34,898 nt of DNA from Bacteroidaceae bacterium (lineage in GTDB: Bacteria; Bacteroidota; Bacteroidia; Bacteroidales; Bacteroidaceae), in contig JAFQBG010000029.1 in the NCBI GenBank assembly GCA_017416705.1, positions 1 through 34,898 of the forward strand, in the 5' to 3' direction. The notes beneath the pieces are model-generated. The model saw nothing but the letters and a program-made list of their open reading frames with translations. It was not told where the DNA came from and ran no database searches. Both the position numbers and the translations under genes were made by a program. Numbering within the stretch: the first letter of the stretch is position 1; every line of letters begins with the position of its first letter. Shown here piece after piece: positions 1 through 8,820 of the stretch.

Positions 1-119
1 GCAACCGTTCTATTTCATTACCTTGCGTTTCTTTGCTAAATTGCTATTTCCCGTATTTCCGAGATTTTCAGCGTAATGCGTTTATTATCAGTGCAGGATG
101 CACTATTATTCCGATTTCG

Positions 120-151
120 GTTGATTATTCCAGCGTTTTTTCGTAATTTTG
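120..151 (+). promoter_or_regulatory. rnpB promoter (Bacteroidetes type)
   Basis: TAATTTTG at 144-151 matches the -7 consensus TAnnTTTG. GTTG at 120-123 lies 20 nt upstream as a -33 box. Predicted transcription starts about 5-7 nt after 151, just before the first RNase P helix. Confidence 0.65.
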
Positions 152-162
152 CTCGCCGAAAA

Positions 163-508
163 AGCAGTCGGACGGTCTGTCGCCGTTGCGCAAAAGCAAA
201 GGAGGAAAGTCCGGGCAGCACAGAGCATCTTACTTCCTAACGGAAAGCTGCTTGCGAAGGCAGAGTAACGCAGAAGAAAATAACCGCCCGCAAGGGTAAG
301 GGTGAGAAGGCGGGGTAAGAGCCCACCGGTCGTACAGCGATGTGCGAGCCGTGCGTCTTAGGAGCTGCAAGTTCATGTAAACCGACGTTTGAGGGTTGCT
401 CGTCCAAGTCGGAGGGTAGAACGCTTTAGCCATGTGGCGACATATGGCATAGATGAATGACAGACGCCCCATTCAGGGGTACAGAACCCGGCTTATAGGC
501 CGACTGTT
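163..508 (+). ncRNA. rnpB: RNase P RNA (bacterial type A)
   Basis: This is the catalytic RNA of ribonuclease P, which removes 5' leaders from pre-tRNAs. The conserved core GAGGAAAGTCCGGGC lies at 202-216. The 3' core with ACAGAACCCGG and CTTATAGGCCGACT ends near 505. The terminal P1 helix can be drawn between AGTCGG (166-171) and CCGACT (500-505), and pairing can extend outward to about 163/508. The length of roughly 340 nt is normal for the family. The ends are inferred from P1 pairing and could be off by a few bases. A promoter precedes the gene and a strong hairpin terminator follows at once, so it is its own transcription unit. Confidence 0.96.
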
Positions 509-512
509 ATTT

Positions 513-548
513 AATACGATGACAACACGTTGTCATCGTATTTTTTAT
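513..548 (+). terminator. rnpB intrinsic terminator
   Basis: An inverted repeat pairs 514-525 with 530-541 in a perfect 12-bp stem with a 4-nt loop, followed by a T run. It sits 5 nt after the P1 helix of RNase P RNA. Confidence 0.9.
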
Positions 549-749
549 TATCGTATATCAGAAACGGTCTGTTTTTTTTCGAAAAAGAACGATTATATCA
601 CCCGCGAACCATGCTTGCCCTTTTATGCTATTTCTTGTCTGGTTTTCCTTTTTTGCAGTTACATGGCCTGCTATGCGCCTTTGAAAAACAGAAAAACGTT
701 CTAAAAAAAGAGTTATATTAATTTCAAGGAGATAAATTTAAACAGCGGC
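549..749. other. Intergenic gap after rnpB
   Basis: No gene, RNA or repeat is supported here. Two short plus-strand frames overlap the rnpB end or its terminator and have no family resemblance. No clear terminator hairpin for the minus-strand operon ending at 750 is visible. Confidence 0.5.
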
Positions 750-1343
750 TCAATTTAATGGTTTTTTATATACATACACCACAAATGGAGCATCATCTAT
801 CTCGTCGAACGGGTATTCCATTTTATCTACAAGTTCGAAACCATGCTTGGGATAGTATTGATGATTGCATGTGATATCGGTCCACAGGAATGAATTTTTG
901 CAACCCAAGGATTTAAGCCTCTCGTTCATTGCCGACAGCAGTTGTTTTCCGCAGCCTTTTTGCGAACTCAGGAAGAATGTGAGCATTGCGTCGTTGGCTC
1001 CCATATTTTTAAGCACCAAATCTTCGTTTCGACGCGATGCATCCTTGACCATTTGCAAAGTATCTAAATCCTCGGCCTTGCTAAATGCCGCCGCTTGCTG
1101 CTGCAACCACGCATCGGCGTCGTTTTCATCGCCCGGCAATGCGGCAAATATAAACCCTTTCATAGCCCCTTGGTCGGTGATTTTCAGGGCAAGGTTTTTA
1201 TTCAGATATTCGTCGCGCACGCTGTATTCGCACACGACACGCGCTACATCCTTGTCCCAGTCGGCCAACGCCGTTCCCCACGCCTCGACGGTAAGTCGCA
1301 CTGCTTCGGGGATGTCGTGTTCGGTAAATTGCTCTATCTCCAC
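750..1343 (-). CDS. GNAT family N-acetyltransferase
   Basis: Predicted 197-aa GCN5-related acetyltransferase that would move an acetyl group from acetyl-CoA to an amine; the substrate is unknown. The acetyl-CoA pyrophosphate-binding loop is seen as SQKGCGKQLL in the second half. It is followed by the strand and helix around LWTDITCNHQYYPKHGFE, a typical GNAT C-terminal pattern. The start is GTG at 1343, because no ATG lies between it and the upstream stop, and it follows the nitroreductase stop by only 5 nt. It is therefore probably the last gene of the glnN - ribE - nitroreductase - GNAT transcript. The family call is firm; the function is not. Confidence 0.85.
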   Translation of the reverse strand: MEIEQFTEHDIPEAVRLTVEAWGTALADWDKDVARVVCEYSVRDEYLNKNLALKITDQGAMKGFIFAALPGDENDADAWLQQQAAAFSKAEDLDTLQMVKDASRRNEDLVLKNMGANDAMLTFFLSSQKGCGKQLLSAMNERLKSLGCKNSFLWTDITCNHQYYPKHGFELVDKMEYPFDEIDDAPFVVYVYKKPLN

Positions 1344-1348
1344 CGCTA

Positions 1349-1888
1349 TCAGTATTTTTGAAACGAGACTACTTTACCCCACTCCTTACGAACTTTTTTG
1401 CGTTTTGGTTTCGCGGCATAGCCCAAAGCCACTATCAGCATCAGTCGTTTTTTGGATGGGATGCCTGTCAGTGTTTTTATCTTTTTCTCGTCGAACCAAC
1501 CGAGTATGCACGAGCCTACACCCTCGTCTTCTGCTGCCAAGGTAAGGTATGCCGAGGCTATGCCTATATCCATCATCGGAAAATCTTTGTCTTTTATTCC
1601 GCTGCCTAATTTCGATGTGATATTTGTCTCTTCGTGGGTTATGAGAACCAATGCCGAGGCGTCTTTCACAAATTTGTTCATACCTAAGCTCGATGTGGCA
1701 CGACCAACCTCGGGCAGCAAGGCTTCATCGGTCACCACCGTAAAATGCCACGGCTGGCCATTGCATGCCGAAGGGGCCAAACGCGCTGCTTCGATTATGC
1801 GTTCGAGTACTTCTTGTTCTATCTTGCGACCGGGTTCGAATGCTCTGTCGCTTTGACGCTGCCGGGCGAGTTCCAAAAATGTTTTCAT
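1349..1888 (-). CDS. Nitroreductase family protein
   Basis: Small (179-aa) FMN-dependent oxidoreductase of the nitroreductase superfamily. The N-terminal RQRQSDRAF segment matches the conserved R-S-x-R-x-F motif that contacts FMN phosphate. LAPSACNGQPWHF is the second FMN-contact motif. GIASAYLTLAAEDEGVGSCILGW is the dimer and flavin segment near residues 109-131. Members reduce nitro compounds, quinones or flavins with NAD(P)H; the substrate here cannot be read. The length is near the short end of the family. It lies 10 nt downstream of riboflavin synthase, so a flavoenzyme and a flavin-biosynthesis enzyme are probably co-transcribed. Confidence 0.9.
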   Translation of the reverse strand: MKTFLELARQRQSDRAFEPGRKIEQEVLERIIEAARLAPSACNGQPWHFTVVTDEALLPEVGRATSSLGMNKFVKDASALVLITHEETNITSKLGSGIKDKDFPMMDIGIASAYLTLAAEDEGVGSCILGWFDEKKIKTLTGIPSKKRLMLIVALGYAAKPKRKKVRKEWGKVVSFQKY

Positions 1889-1898
1889 TGGGGATGGG

Positions 1899-2498
1899 TC
1901 ATTTGTTAATCATGCGGGCTATGTACTTGCCGATAATATCGAATTCTATATTTACGATTGTACCTATTTTTATTGTATGGAAATTGGTATGCTCGTAGGT
2001 GTAGGGAATTATGGCAACGGTAAATGAGTCGTCGGTGGGATTACACACCGTCAGACTGACACCGTTCACTGTCACCGAGCCTTTATCGACGGTGAGATAG
2101 CCGCGCGCTGCCATTTCGGCGTTTTTGGCATAACGGAACGTATAGTACCAACTGCCGTCGGCATCGCGCAAGTCGATGCACTCGGCTGTCTGATCGACGT
2201 GCCCTTGTACTATATGGCCATCCAAACGGCCGTTCATGAGCATGCTGCGCTCTATATTCACTTTGTCGCCAACGGACAGAACACCCAGATTGGAGCGTTC
2301 CAAAGTCTCGCGCATGGCGGTGACGGTATATGTGTTATCTTTTATATCCACCACCGTAAGGCAGACACCGTTGTGGGCTATGCTTTGGTCTATTTTTAAT
2401 TCATCGACAAACGAGCATGTTAATGTAAAATGTATATTTTCTTGTTCTTTAACCAATTTCACTACGGTTGCAAACTCTTCTACTATTCCTGAAAACAT
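1899..2498 (-). CDS. ribE: Riboflavin synthase, alpha subunit
   Basis: Converts two molecules of 6,7-dimethyl-8-ribityllumazine to riboflavin, the last step of riboflavin synthesis in the cytosol. Two tandem lumazine-binding barrels are visible. The first opens with MFSGIVEE and has HNGVCLTV; the second has GHVDQTAE and VNGVSLTV. The reading frame is open further upstream to 2558, but that would overlap the glnN 3' end and add 20 residues before the canonical MFSGIVEE start. I therefore place the start at ATG 2498, giving 199 aa, the usual family length. It begins 17 nt after the glnN stop, so it is read from the glnN transcript or from an unseen promoter inside glnN. Confidence 0.95.
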   Translation of the reverse strand: MFSGIVEEFATVVKLVKEQENIHFTLTCSFVDELKIDQSIAHNGVCLTVVDIKDNTYTVTAMRETLERSNLGVLSVGDKVNIERSMLMNGRLDGHIVQGHVDQTAECIDLRDADGSWYYTFRYAKNAEMAARGYLTVDKGSVTVNGVSLTVCNPTDDSFTVAIIPYTYEHTNFHTIKIGTIVNIEFDIIGKYIARMINK

Positions 2499-2515
2499 AT
2501 TTTTAGAATTTGGGA

Positions 2516-4699
2516 TTATATTATAAACAACAATTCGCGATATTTGGGCAGTGTCCACAATTCGTTATCGACAATGAGTTCCAATTTGTCAATATGGACA
2601 CGTATGGATTCCAGCATGGGAGCAACGGTGTCGTGGTATGCAACGGCTTTTTCGCGCTCCTCGGTTATGCGGTTGGCCACCTTGCGACGCTCTACCATTT
2701 CGTTCACAAGACGACGTATCTCGCTGACGCTTACTGCTATCTGTTTCACTGTCTCGATGTTCTCTTGCGAGGCCCTGTCGCCCTCTTCCTTGCCAAGCAC
2801 CTGTTCCATTTTTATTATGTTGTCGAGCAATGAGCTTTGGTATTTTGTGGCTGTGGGGACTATGTGGTTGAGCGCAAGGTCGCCCAATACGCGTGCCTCG
2901 ATTTGTATTTTTTTGGTGTACATTTCCCATTTTATTTCGTTACGGGCGCGTAGTTCGGTTTCGGTCATGACATCCATATTACGGAACATCGCAATGCTCT
3001 CTTTGTCGAGATAACGGTCAAATACGATAGGTGCGCTTGCTTCGCAATCCAGCCCTCGCTGTTCTGCCTCCTTGCGCCATTCTTCGGAATAGCCGTTGCC
3101 GTCGAAACGTATAGGTTTACTGTACTTTATGTATTTGCGTATCACTTGCACAAGGGCGTCTTCTTTTGTCACACCCGAGTCGATGAGCGCATCGACCTCT
3201 TGCTTGAATATAACCAACTGCTCGGCCATTGCGGTGTTCAATGCTATCATCGCCGATGCGCAATTGGCCTCGGCACCTACGGCGCGGAACTCGAAACGGT
3301 TACCGGTAAAGGCAAATGGCGACGTGCGGTTGCGGTCGGTGTTGTCTATCATCAGTTCGGGTATCTGCGGTATGTTCAGACGCAGTTCGCGCTTACTAAG
3401 GATGCGCACCACGTCGTCTGTGGTTTCAAGATGGTCCAATATGGAGGACAGGTGCGAACCCAAGAAACTGGATATTATTGCAGGCGGAGCCTCGGCTGCA
3501 CCCAGACGATGCGAATTTGCCGCCGACATGATGCTGGCTTTCAGCAGCCCGTTATGTCGATATATTGCAGCAAGGGTGTTCACCACGAAGGTAATGAAAC
3601 GCAGATTATCCTTGTCGGTTTTTCCGGGGGCCATGAGCAACACGCCTGTATCGGTGCCTAACGACCAGTTATTGTGTTTACCCGAGCCGTTCACACCCTT
3701 GAATGGTTTTTCGTGCAGCAGAACTCGAAAACCATGACGGCGAGCCACGTCTTTCATTATGGCCATAATGAGCATATTATGGTCAACGGCCAGATTACAC
3801 TCCTCGTATATCGGTGCCAGCTCGAACTGGTTGGGGGCGGCTTCGTTGTGGCAAGTTTTGGTAGGTATGCCCAATTTCATTGCCTCTATTTCGAGGTCTT
3901 TCATGAAGGCGGCAACACGTTCGGGTATGGAACCGAAATAGTGGTCTTCGAGTTGTTGGTTTTTGGCACTGTCATGCCCCATCAGGGTACGGCCGGTCAG
4001 CAAGATATCGGGACGGGCAAGCAACATGCCCTCGTCCACAAGGAAGTATTCTTGCTCCCAACCAAGATAGGTGGTGACTTTTTTCACATTTTTATCGAAG
4101 AAACGGCACACATCGGTGGCAGCCTTATCGACGGCTCGCAATGCTTTCAGCAGAGGGGCTTTGTAGTCGAGTGCCTCGCCCGTATATGATATGAAGACGG
4201 TAGGCACACATAGCGTGTCGCCCATGAGAAACGCCGGCGATGTAGGATCCCATGCGCTGTAACCGCGCGCCTCGAATGTGCTTCGTATGCCGCCGTTGGG
4301 AAACGACGAGGCATCGGGTTCCTGCTGCATCAATAATTTGCCTTTGAATTCTTCTATAACCCCACCCTTGCCGTCGTGCTCGATGAAGGCATCGTGTTTT
4401 TCGGCAGTAGTCTCGGTGAGCGGATGAAACCAATGGGTATAATGGGTTGCCCCGTTCTCTATGGCCCATCGTTTCATTCCTTCGGCCACACTGTCGGCTA
4501 TGGAAATATCCATGGGGATACCTTCGTCTATTACATCGATCAGTTTTTTGTACACGTCGCCCGGAAGGTATTTAAACATCTTCTCGCGATTGAACACTTT
4601 TTGGGCGTAATACTTTGACGGACGTTCGTTGGCCGCCGATACATCGACCGCTTTCCTACCAAAAGCCGCCGTGATTACTTCGAATCTTAGTTTTGACAT
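2516..4699 (-). CDS. glnN: Glutamine synthetase type III
   Basis: ATP-dependent ligation of ammonia to glutamate, the main entry of nitrogen in Bacteroides-like bacteria. The 727-aa length is that of GSIII (about 725-730) and far longer than GSI or GSII. An N-terminal GSIII-specific region covers roughly residues 1-170. The catalytic core shows GWEQEYFLVDE, NQFELAPIYEE (metal and glutamate binding) and FKGVNGSGKHNNWS, the ATP/glutamate site. The C-terminal third is helical and charged, as in the family. It is the first gene of a four-gene minus-strand run, with a well-formed promoter about 85-115 nt upstream. Nitrogen-dependent regulation is known for the family; no operator can be seen here. 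Confidence 0.97.
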   Translation of the reverse strand: MSKLRFEVITAAFGRKAVDVSAANERPSKYYAQKVFNREKMFKYLPGDVYKKLIDVIDEGIPMDISIADSVAEGMKRWAIENGATHYTHWFHPLTETTAEKHDAFIEHDGKGGVIEEFKGKLLMQQEPDASSFPNGGIRSTFEARGYSAWDPTSPAFLMGDTLCVPTVFISYTGEALDYKAPLLKALRAVDKAATDVCRFFDKNVKKVTTYLGWEQEYFLVDEGMLLARPDILLTGRTLMGHDSAKNQQLEDHYFGSIPERVAAFMKDLEIEAMKLGIPTKTCHNEAAPNQFELAPIYEECNLAVDHNMLIMAIMKDVARRHGFRVLLHEKPFKGVNGSGKHNNWSLGTDTGVLLMAPGKTDKDNLRFITFVVNTLAAIYRHNGLLKASIMSAANSHRLGAAEAPPAIISSFLGSHLSSILDHLETTDDVVRILSKRELRLNIPQIPELMIDNTDRNRTSPFAFTGNRFEFRAVGAEANCASAMIALNTAMAEQLVIFKQEVDALIDSGVTKEDALVQVIRKYIKYSKPIRFDGNGYSEEWRKEAEQRGLDCEASAPIVFDRYLDKESIAMFRNMDVMTETELRARNEIKWEMYTKKIQIEARVLGDLALNHIVPTATKYQSSLLDNIIKMEQVLGKEEGDRASQENIETVKQIAVSVSEIRRLVNEMVERRKVANRITEEREKAVAYHDTVAPMLESIRVHIDKLELIVDNELWTLPKYRELLFII

Positions 4700-4782
4700 G
4701 TTATAGTGTGTATTGCCCCTTTTGCTACTATTATCATTTTTTCACAAAAAAGTTATATTATCTAACATTTTTAAAACAAATG

Positions 4783-4813
4783 CAAATATAATCATTTACA
4801 TCTACATTGCAAA
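4783..4813 (-). promoter_or_regulatory. glnN promoter
   Basis: On the minus strand TTTG (4813-4810), a 19-nt spacer and TATATTTG (4790-4783) give a near-consensus Bacteroidetes -33/-7 pair. Predicted transcription starts near 4777, leaving a leader of about 75-80 nt before the glnN ATG. Confidence 0.75.
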
Positions 4814-5234
4814 GAATTTTTCGAATATTCCCCCTACTTCACACACTTTATTCTTAAAACAAGGGGCATTTTTAGAAAAACGGAAGGGGTTTTATTGCAA
4901 AAACCACTAAAACGATACCGCATTTTTAATTTTGGAGCGCAGCAAGTGGGGTTTTATTTCGACAATAAAACAACAGCAAAAACTATCCTTTTGTCAATAA
5001 AAACAGATTTTCACCTGCAAAAATATCAATTTAACCCAATGACCGCTCTGCACAAAAAAGCAAACCGATTTTACATAATACATGGGTTATGCTCCATAGC
5101 CGATTGCATTGTAAACGCCATTATCTAATATTGTATTCGGTCATCGCCAACGGTTGTCATTATAAGTACAAAAATAATATTTCCCGAAAACAAAATCGAA
5201 TTATCAAAAATTTATAAAAAAAACAGCAAAAAAA

Positions 5235-5266
5235 TTTCTTATTAATTAAGGAATAGAATAACTTTG
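5235..5266 (+). promoter_or_regulatory. nagA promoter
   Basis: TTTC (5235-5238), a 20-nt spacer and TAACTTTG (5259-5266) match the Bacteroidetes -33/-7 pattern with one mismatch in the -33 box. The leader would be about 40 nt. Confidence 0.65.
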
Positions 5267-5311
5267 TATGTCACAACAAAAAACAGGTCATTTTATTAAC
5301 AACACATAATT

Positions 5312-6475
5312 ATGTTAACACAAATAATAAACGCAAAAATTCTGACACCGCAAGGCTGGTTAAAGGATGGTTCTGTCATTATCAGAGACAACAAAATTCT
5401 TGAAGTCACAAATTGTGACCTCGCTGTCATTGGCGCGGAGCTTATAGATGCAAAAGGCATGTATGTTGTTCCCGGAGGCGTAGAAATACACGTGCATGGT
5501 GGCGGTGGACGCGATTTCATGGAAGGCGAGGAGGAGGCTTTCCGAGTAGCTGTCGCTGCACACATGAAGCATGGCACAACAAGTATTTTCCCTACGCTGT
5601 CATCATCGACAGTGCCCATGATTGAGGCTGCCGCCGATGTTTGTACCAAACTGATGAAAGAACCCGACAGCCCCATTTTGGGTTTACACCTCGAAGGTCA
5701 TTACTTGAACATGAAGATGGCAGGCGGACAGATACCCGAAAATATCAAAGACCCCGACCCATCGGAGTATATTCCCTTGATTGAAAAATGGGATTGCATA
5801 AAGCGTTGGGACGCCGCTCCCGAGCTACCCGGTGCAATGCAATTTGGAAAATATATAACATCGAAAGGAATATTGGCATCCGTAGCACATACACAAGCCG
5901 AGTATGACGATATTCATGCTGCACACGAGAACGGCTACACACATGCCACCCATTTCTACAATGCCATGCCGGGATTTCACAAACGTCGCGAGTATAAATA
6001 CGAGGGCACAGTAGAAAGTATTTACCTGCACGACGACATGACAGTGGAGGTTGTTGCCGACGGCATCCATGTGCCCCCCACCATACTTCGTCTTGTGTAC
6101 AAGATAAAGGGTGTTGAACGCGCATGCGTCATAACAGATGCTCTTGCGTGCGCCGCAAGCGACAGCAACACTGCATTCGACCCCCGAGTTATAATAGAGG
6201 ATGGCGTTTGCAAACTTGCCGACCGCTCGGCACTTGCAGGTAGCGTTGCCACAATGGACCGCCTCATACGCACATTGGTACAAAAGGCCGAGATACCTTT
6301 GGAGGATGCAGTCAGAATGGCATCGGAGACACCCGCCAAGATTATGAACGTATATAACCGTAAGGGTTCGTTGCAAAAAGACAAAGACGCCGACTTGATG
6401 ATTCTTGACGACGACTTGAATATCAGAGGAGTTTGGGCTATGGGTAAGCTTGTTGAAGGCACATTTACCTTGTAA
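5312..6475 (+). CDS. nagA: N-acetylglucosamine-6-phosphate deacetylase
   Basis: Amidohydrolase that removes acetate from GlcNAc-6-P to give GlcN-6-P, feeding recycled cell-wall sugar or host glycan amino sugars to glycolysis. The 387-aa length is normal. Metal and active-site motifs in order: HVHGGGG (H60, H62), HLEG with E128, AHTQ with H193, THATHFYNAM (H211, H214), ADGIHV with H253, and ITDA with the catalytic D276. After E128 the sequence reads GHYL instead of the common GPF/GPY, a variant noted separately. No nagB is next to it; the gene appears monocistronic, with its own promoter and a strong terminator. Confidence 0.93.
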   Translation: MLTQIINAKILTPQGWLKDGSVIIRDNKILEVTNCDLAVIGAELIDAKGMYVVPGGVEIHVHGGGGRDFMEGEEEAFRVAVAAHMKHGTTSIFPTLSSSTVPMIEAAADVCTKLMKEPDSPILGLHLEGHYLNMKMAGGQIPENIKDPDPSEYIPLIEKWDCIKRWDAAPELPGAMQFGKYITSKGILASVAHTQAEYDDIHAAHENGYTHATHFYNAMPGFHKRREYKYEGTVESIYLHDDMTVEVVADGIHVPPTILRLVYKIKGVERACVITDALACAASDSNTAFDPRVIIEDGVCKLADRSALAGSVATMDRLIRTLVQKAEIPLEDAVRMASETPAKIMNVYNRKGSLQKDKDADLMILDDDLNIRGVWAMGKLVEGTFTL

Positions 6476-6496
6476 CAAACAAATAGATTAAGAACT

Positions 6497-6539
6497 ATCG
6501 CCCCCAAGGTTCCGCGGAACTTTGGGGGCGATTTTATTT
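6497..6539 (+). terminator. nagA intrinsic terminator
   Basis: GC-rich inverted repeat pairs 6497-6512 with 6517-6532 (16 bp, one G-T pair, CGCG loop) and is followed by TTTTATTT. It lies 21 nt after the nagA stop. Confidence 0.92.
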
Positions 6540-6624
6540 GACATTATAGCATTTTGAGAACATATTTGCATATTTTTATTAATTTTGCGGTAACAAACAG
6601 GCTTTTTCGATGTTTGTTAATTAC

Positions 6625-6717
6625 TATATTTACTGTAAACAGTGAATACAAAACTGCACTCGCTGCGAAATAATAAAGTAAACTTTATTTATCTCGCTCG
6701 TTTGTGTGTATATTTGC
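6625..6717 (+). repeat. 93-bp intergenic repeat, copy A
   Basis: Related to copy B at 28130-28222. Shared blocks are the left TGTAAACAG/GAATA block, a central AAATAA-AAAG block, CTCGCTCGTTTG and a right end TATATTTGC. A palindrome spans 6626-6649 and a perfect 8-bp hairpin joins 6672-6679 to 6682-6689. The right end coincides with the -7 box of the downstream peptidase gene. Confidence 0.75.
6684..6716 (+). promoter_or_regulatory. M3 peptidase promoter (inside repeat A)
   Basis: TATATTTG at 6709-6716 matches the -7 consensus; TTTA at 6684-6687 is 21 nt upstream. The expected start of transcription near 6722 argues that translation begins at ATG 6736. An upstream TAATTTTG at 6580-6587 is a second candidate. 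Confidence 0.55.
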
Positions 6718-6735
6718 AAAATAATAAAGAAAAAT

Positions 6736-8793
6736 ATGAACAACAATATAGAAAACAACCCTTTTTGCAAAAAATATAATACCCCACACGATGCCATACC
6801 ATACGACAGCATCGAATTGGAGCATTTTATTCCTGCCATAAAAGAAGGCATAAGACAAGAAGAGGAATGTATAAATGCAATATGTGCAAATAACGATACC
6901 CCGAATTTCGAAAACACAATAGAACCATTTGAACGTGCCGGCGATATGTTAGGCGATGTCATTCGCGCTTTCGAAGCACTTATAAACTCGCATAGCAACG
7001 ATGCCATTGTTGCCGTATCGGAGGAAATAAACAAATTACACACCGAGCATAGTAACAATATCACGCTTAACGAAAAATTATTCGAAAGAATAAAATATGT
7101 GTACGAAAACAAAGACGAGCATCGACAGCTAAGGAAGGAACAAATAAGATTACTCGACGACATATACACCATGTTCGTGCGTTCGGGTGCCAATCTGAAA
7201 GACAAAGAACGCGACGAGTATCGCTCGTTATGCCAAAAGCTAAGCATGCTTTCGCTTAAATTCCAAGAGAACATAATTAAGGACACCGACGCATACACCC
7301 TGCATATAACCAACAAAAAAGACTTGGAGGGACTGCCCTCGGACCTCATAGAGACAGCAGCATCTACTGCGGCCGACGAAGGCAAAAAGGGATGGATATT
7401 CACTTTGCACAGGCCATGCTACATACCCTTTATCACATTCTGCAAAAACCGCGAACTGCGCAAACAGATGTACATGGAGTATAGCACATTGGGCGCAAAA
7501 GGCAACAGCTACGACAACAGGAATATAGTCATAGAAAGCGTAAACACACGGCTAAGACTGGCAAATTTATTGGGTTACGACACATACAGCGACTATGTTC
7601 TTGCCGAAAGAATGGCAAAAAACAGCGATGCCGTATATGCCATGCTTGGCAAACTCACATGGGCCTATTTGCCTGCTGCACGCAAGGAAATGAGCGAGAT
7701 AATTGAAACAGCCAAGCAGGCCGAGGGGGATGATTTCGAGTTCATGCCATGGGATTTTGCCTATTACAGCGAAAGGCTGAAAGAGGCAAAATACAGTATA
7801 AGCGACGAATTGGTACGCCCCTACTTTGAATTGGAACAAGCAATATACGGCGTGTTCTACCTTGCAACGCGACTATACGGGATATCATTCAGAGAAAACA
7901 AGAAAGTACCCACATACAATCCCGATGTAAGGGTGTGGGAGGTATTCGACTACAACGGCGAATACTTGGCACTGCTGTATTGCGATTTCTATGCACGCAA
8001 AGGGAAGCATGCCGGCGCATGGATGGACTCGCTGAAACCACAATACCGCGACAGCAAAGGCAAAGACCACAGACCGCATATAACCCTATCGACCAACTAC
8101 CGCAAGCCGGCAGCCGACAAACCCACGCTGCTGAATTTCGACGAACTGAACACACTGCTGCACGAGTTCGGCCATTGCCTGCATGGTATATTATCGGATG
8201 TGACATACGCCAGCCAATGCAGCCCGAATGTGCTATGGGATTTTGTGGAAATGCCATCGCAGATAATGGAGAATTTCGCCATCGAGGAGGAGTTTTTGAA
8301 GGCATTTGCGTTCCACTACAAGACAGGCGAAACCATACCATCGGATATAATAGACAAAATCCGCAAATCGCACACATTCAAAGCAGCCTACCAATGTATA
8401 AGGCAGGTGGGGCTTGGACTCATAGACCAATCGTGGCACAATATATCGCAACCATTCGAGGGCGACGTCTTGGAATTCGAGCACAAGGTCACAGCGGCAT
8501 TGCGACTTATGCCCGTTGTCAAAGAAACAGCCATAACACCACAATTCAGCCACATAATGTCGGGCGGGTACTCAGCCGGATATTACAGCTACAAATGGGC
8601 CGAGATGTTAGACGCCGATGCTTTCTCGCTGTTCAAGGAGCAGGGCGTATTGAACATGCATGTGGCAGAATCGTTCAGAAACAACATACTATCGAAAGGC
8701 GACACCGAACACCCTATGGAATTGTACATGCGATTTCGAGGACGAAAGCCACAAATAGACGCATTGCTGAAACGCGACGGAATAGAAGAATAA
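6736..8793 (+). CDS. dcp: M3 family zinc metallopeptidase (peptidyl-dipeptidase Dcp / oligopeptidase A type)
   Basis: Cytosolic zinc oligopeptidase that degrades short peptides. The thimet-oligopeptidase signature LLHEFGHCLHG places zinc ligands at H476 and H480. The third ligand is E505 in DFVEMPSQIMENF. The C-terminal SGGYSAGYYSYKWAEMLDADAF segment is the conserved substrate-binding tyrosine loop that separates Dcp/OpdA proteins from other gluzincins. I use ATG 6736 (685 aa), because the GTG at 6706 lies upstream of the predicted transcription start. No signal peptide is seen. Downstream genes follow with short gaps, so it probably heads a four-gene transcript. Dcp versus OpdA specificity cannot be decided from the sequence. 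Confidence 0.93.
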   Translation: MNNNIENNPFCKKYNTPHDAIPYDSIELEHFIPAIKEGIRQEEECINAICANNDTPNFENTIEPFERAGDMLGDVIRAFEALINSHSNDAIVAVSEEINKLHTEHSNNITLNEKLFERIKYVYENKDEHRQLRKEQIRLLDDIYTMFVRSGANLKDKERDEYRSLCQKLSMLSLKFQENIIKDTDAYTLHITNKKDLEGLPSDLIETAASTAADEGKKGWIFTLHRPCYIPFITFCKNRELRKQMYMEYSTLGAKGNSYDNRNIVIESVNTRLRLANLLGYDTYSDYVLAERMAKNSDAVYAMLGKLTWAYLPAARKEMSEIIETAKQAEGDDFEFMPWDFAYYSERLKEAKYSISDELVRPYFELEQAIYGVFYLATRLYGISFRENKKVPTYNPDVRVWEVFDYNGEYLALLYCDFYARKGKHAGAWMDSLKPQYRDSKGKDHRPHITLSTNYRKPAADKPTLLNFDELNTLLHEFGHCLHGILSDVTYASQCSPNVLWDFVEMPSQIMENFAIEEEFLKAFAFHYKTGETIPSDIIDKIRKSHTFKAAYQCIRQVGLGLIDQSWHNISQPFEGDVLEFEHKVTAALRLMPVVKETAITPQFSHIMSGGYSAGYYSYKWAEMLDADAFSLFKEQGVLNMHVAESFRNNILSKGDTEHPMELYMRFRGRKPQIDALLKRDGIEE

Positions 8794-8820
8794 CAATATA
8801 GGCAAAAAAAATAAAATACC

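Larger units (their letters stand above)
4700..5311. other. AT-rich divergent intergenic region glnN/nagA
   Basis: These 612 nt hold the glnN promoter on the minus strand and the nagA promoter on the plus strand. Two plus-strand open frames (4713-4910 and 4895-5128) have no domain, no recognisable promoter and a low-complexity AT-rich composition, so I do not call them. Nothing else is recognisable between about 4820 and 5230. Confidence 0.6.

Noticed and set aside
3-147. Open plus-strand frame of 48 codons at the window start that could be the end of a truncated gene
   Set aside because: No family resemblance, T-rich low-quality translation, and its stop falls in the rnpB -7 box.
530-721. 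Plus-strand frame of 63 codons after rnpB
   Set aside because: Begins inside the rnpB terminator and has no promoter or domain.
2498-2558. Upstream start for riboflavin synthase
   Set aside because: Adds 20 residues not found in the family and overlaps the glnN coding end; the ATG at 2498 gives the canonical MFSGIVEE.
4713-5128. Two short plus-strand frames between glnN and nagA
   Set aside because: AT-rich translation, no start signal, overlap the glnN promoter region; more likely chance.
6706-6735. GTG start of the M3 peptidase 10 codons upstream
   Set aside because: It lies within or before the predicted -7 box, so it would not be transcribed.
7935-8801. Long plus-strand frame (288 codons) inside the M3 peptidase
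   Set aside because: Out-of-frame shadow; the HEFGH-bearing frame is clearly the coding one.
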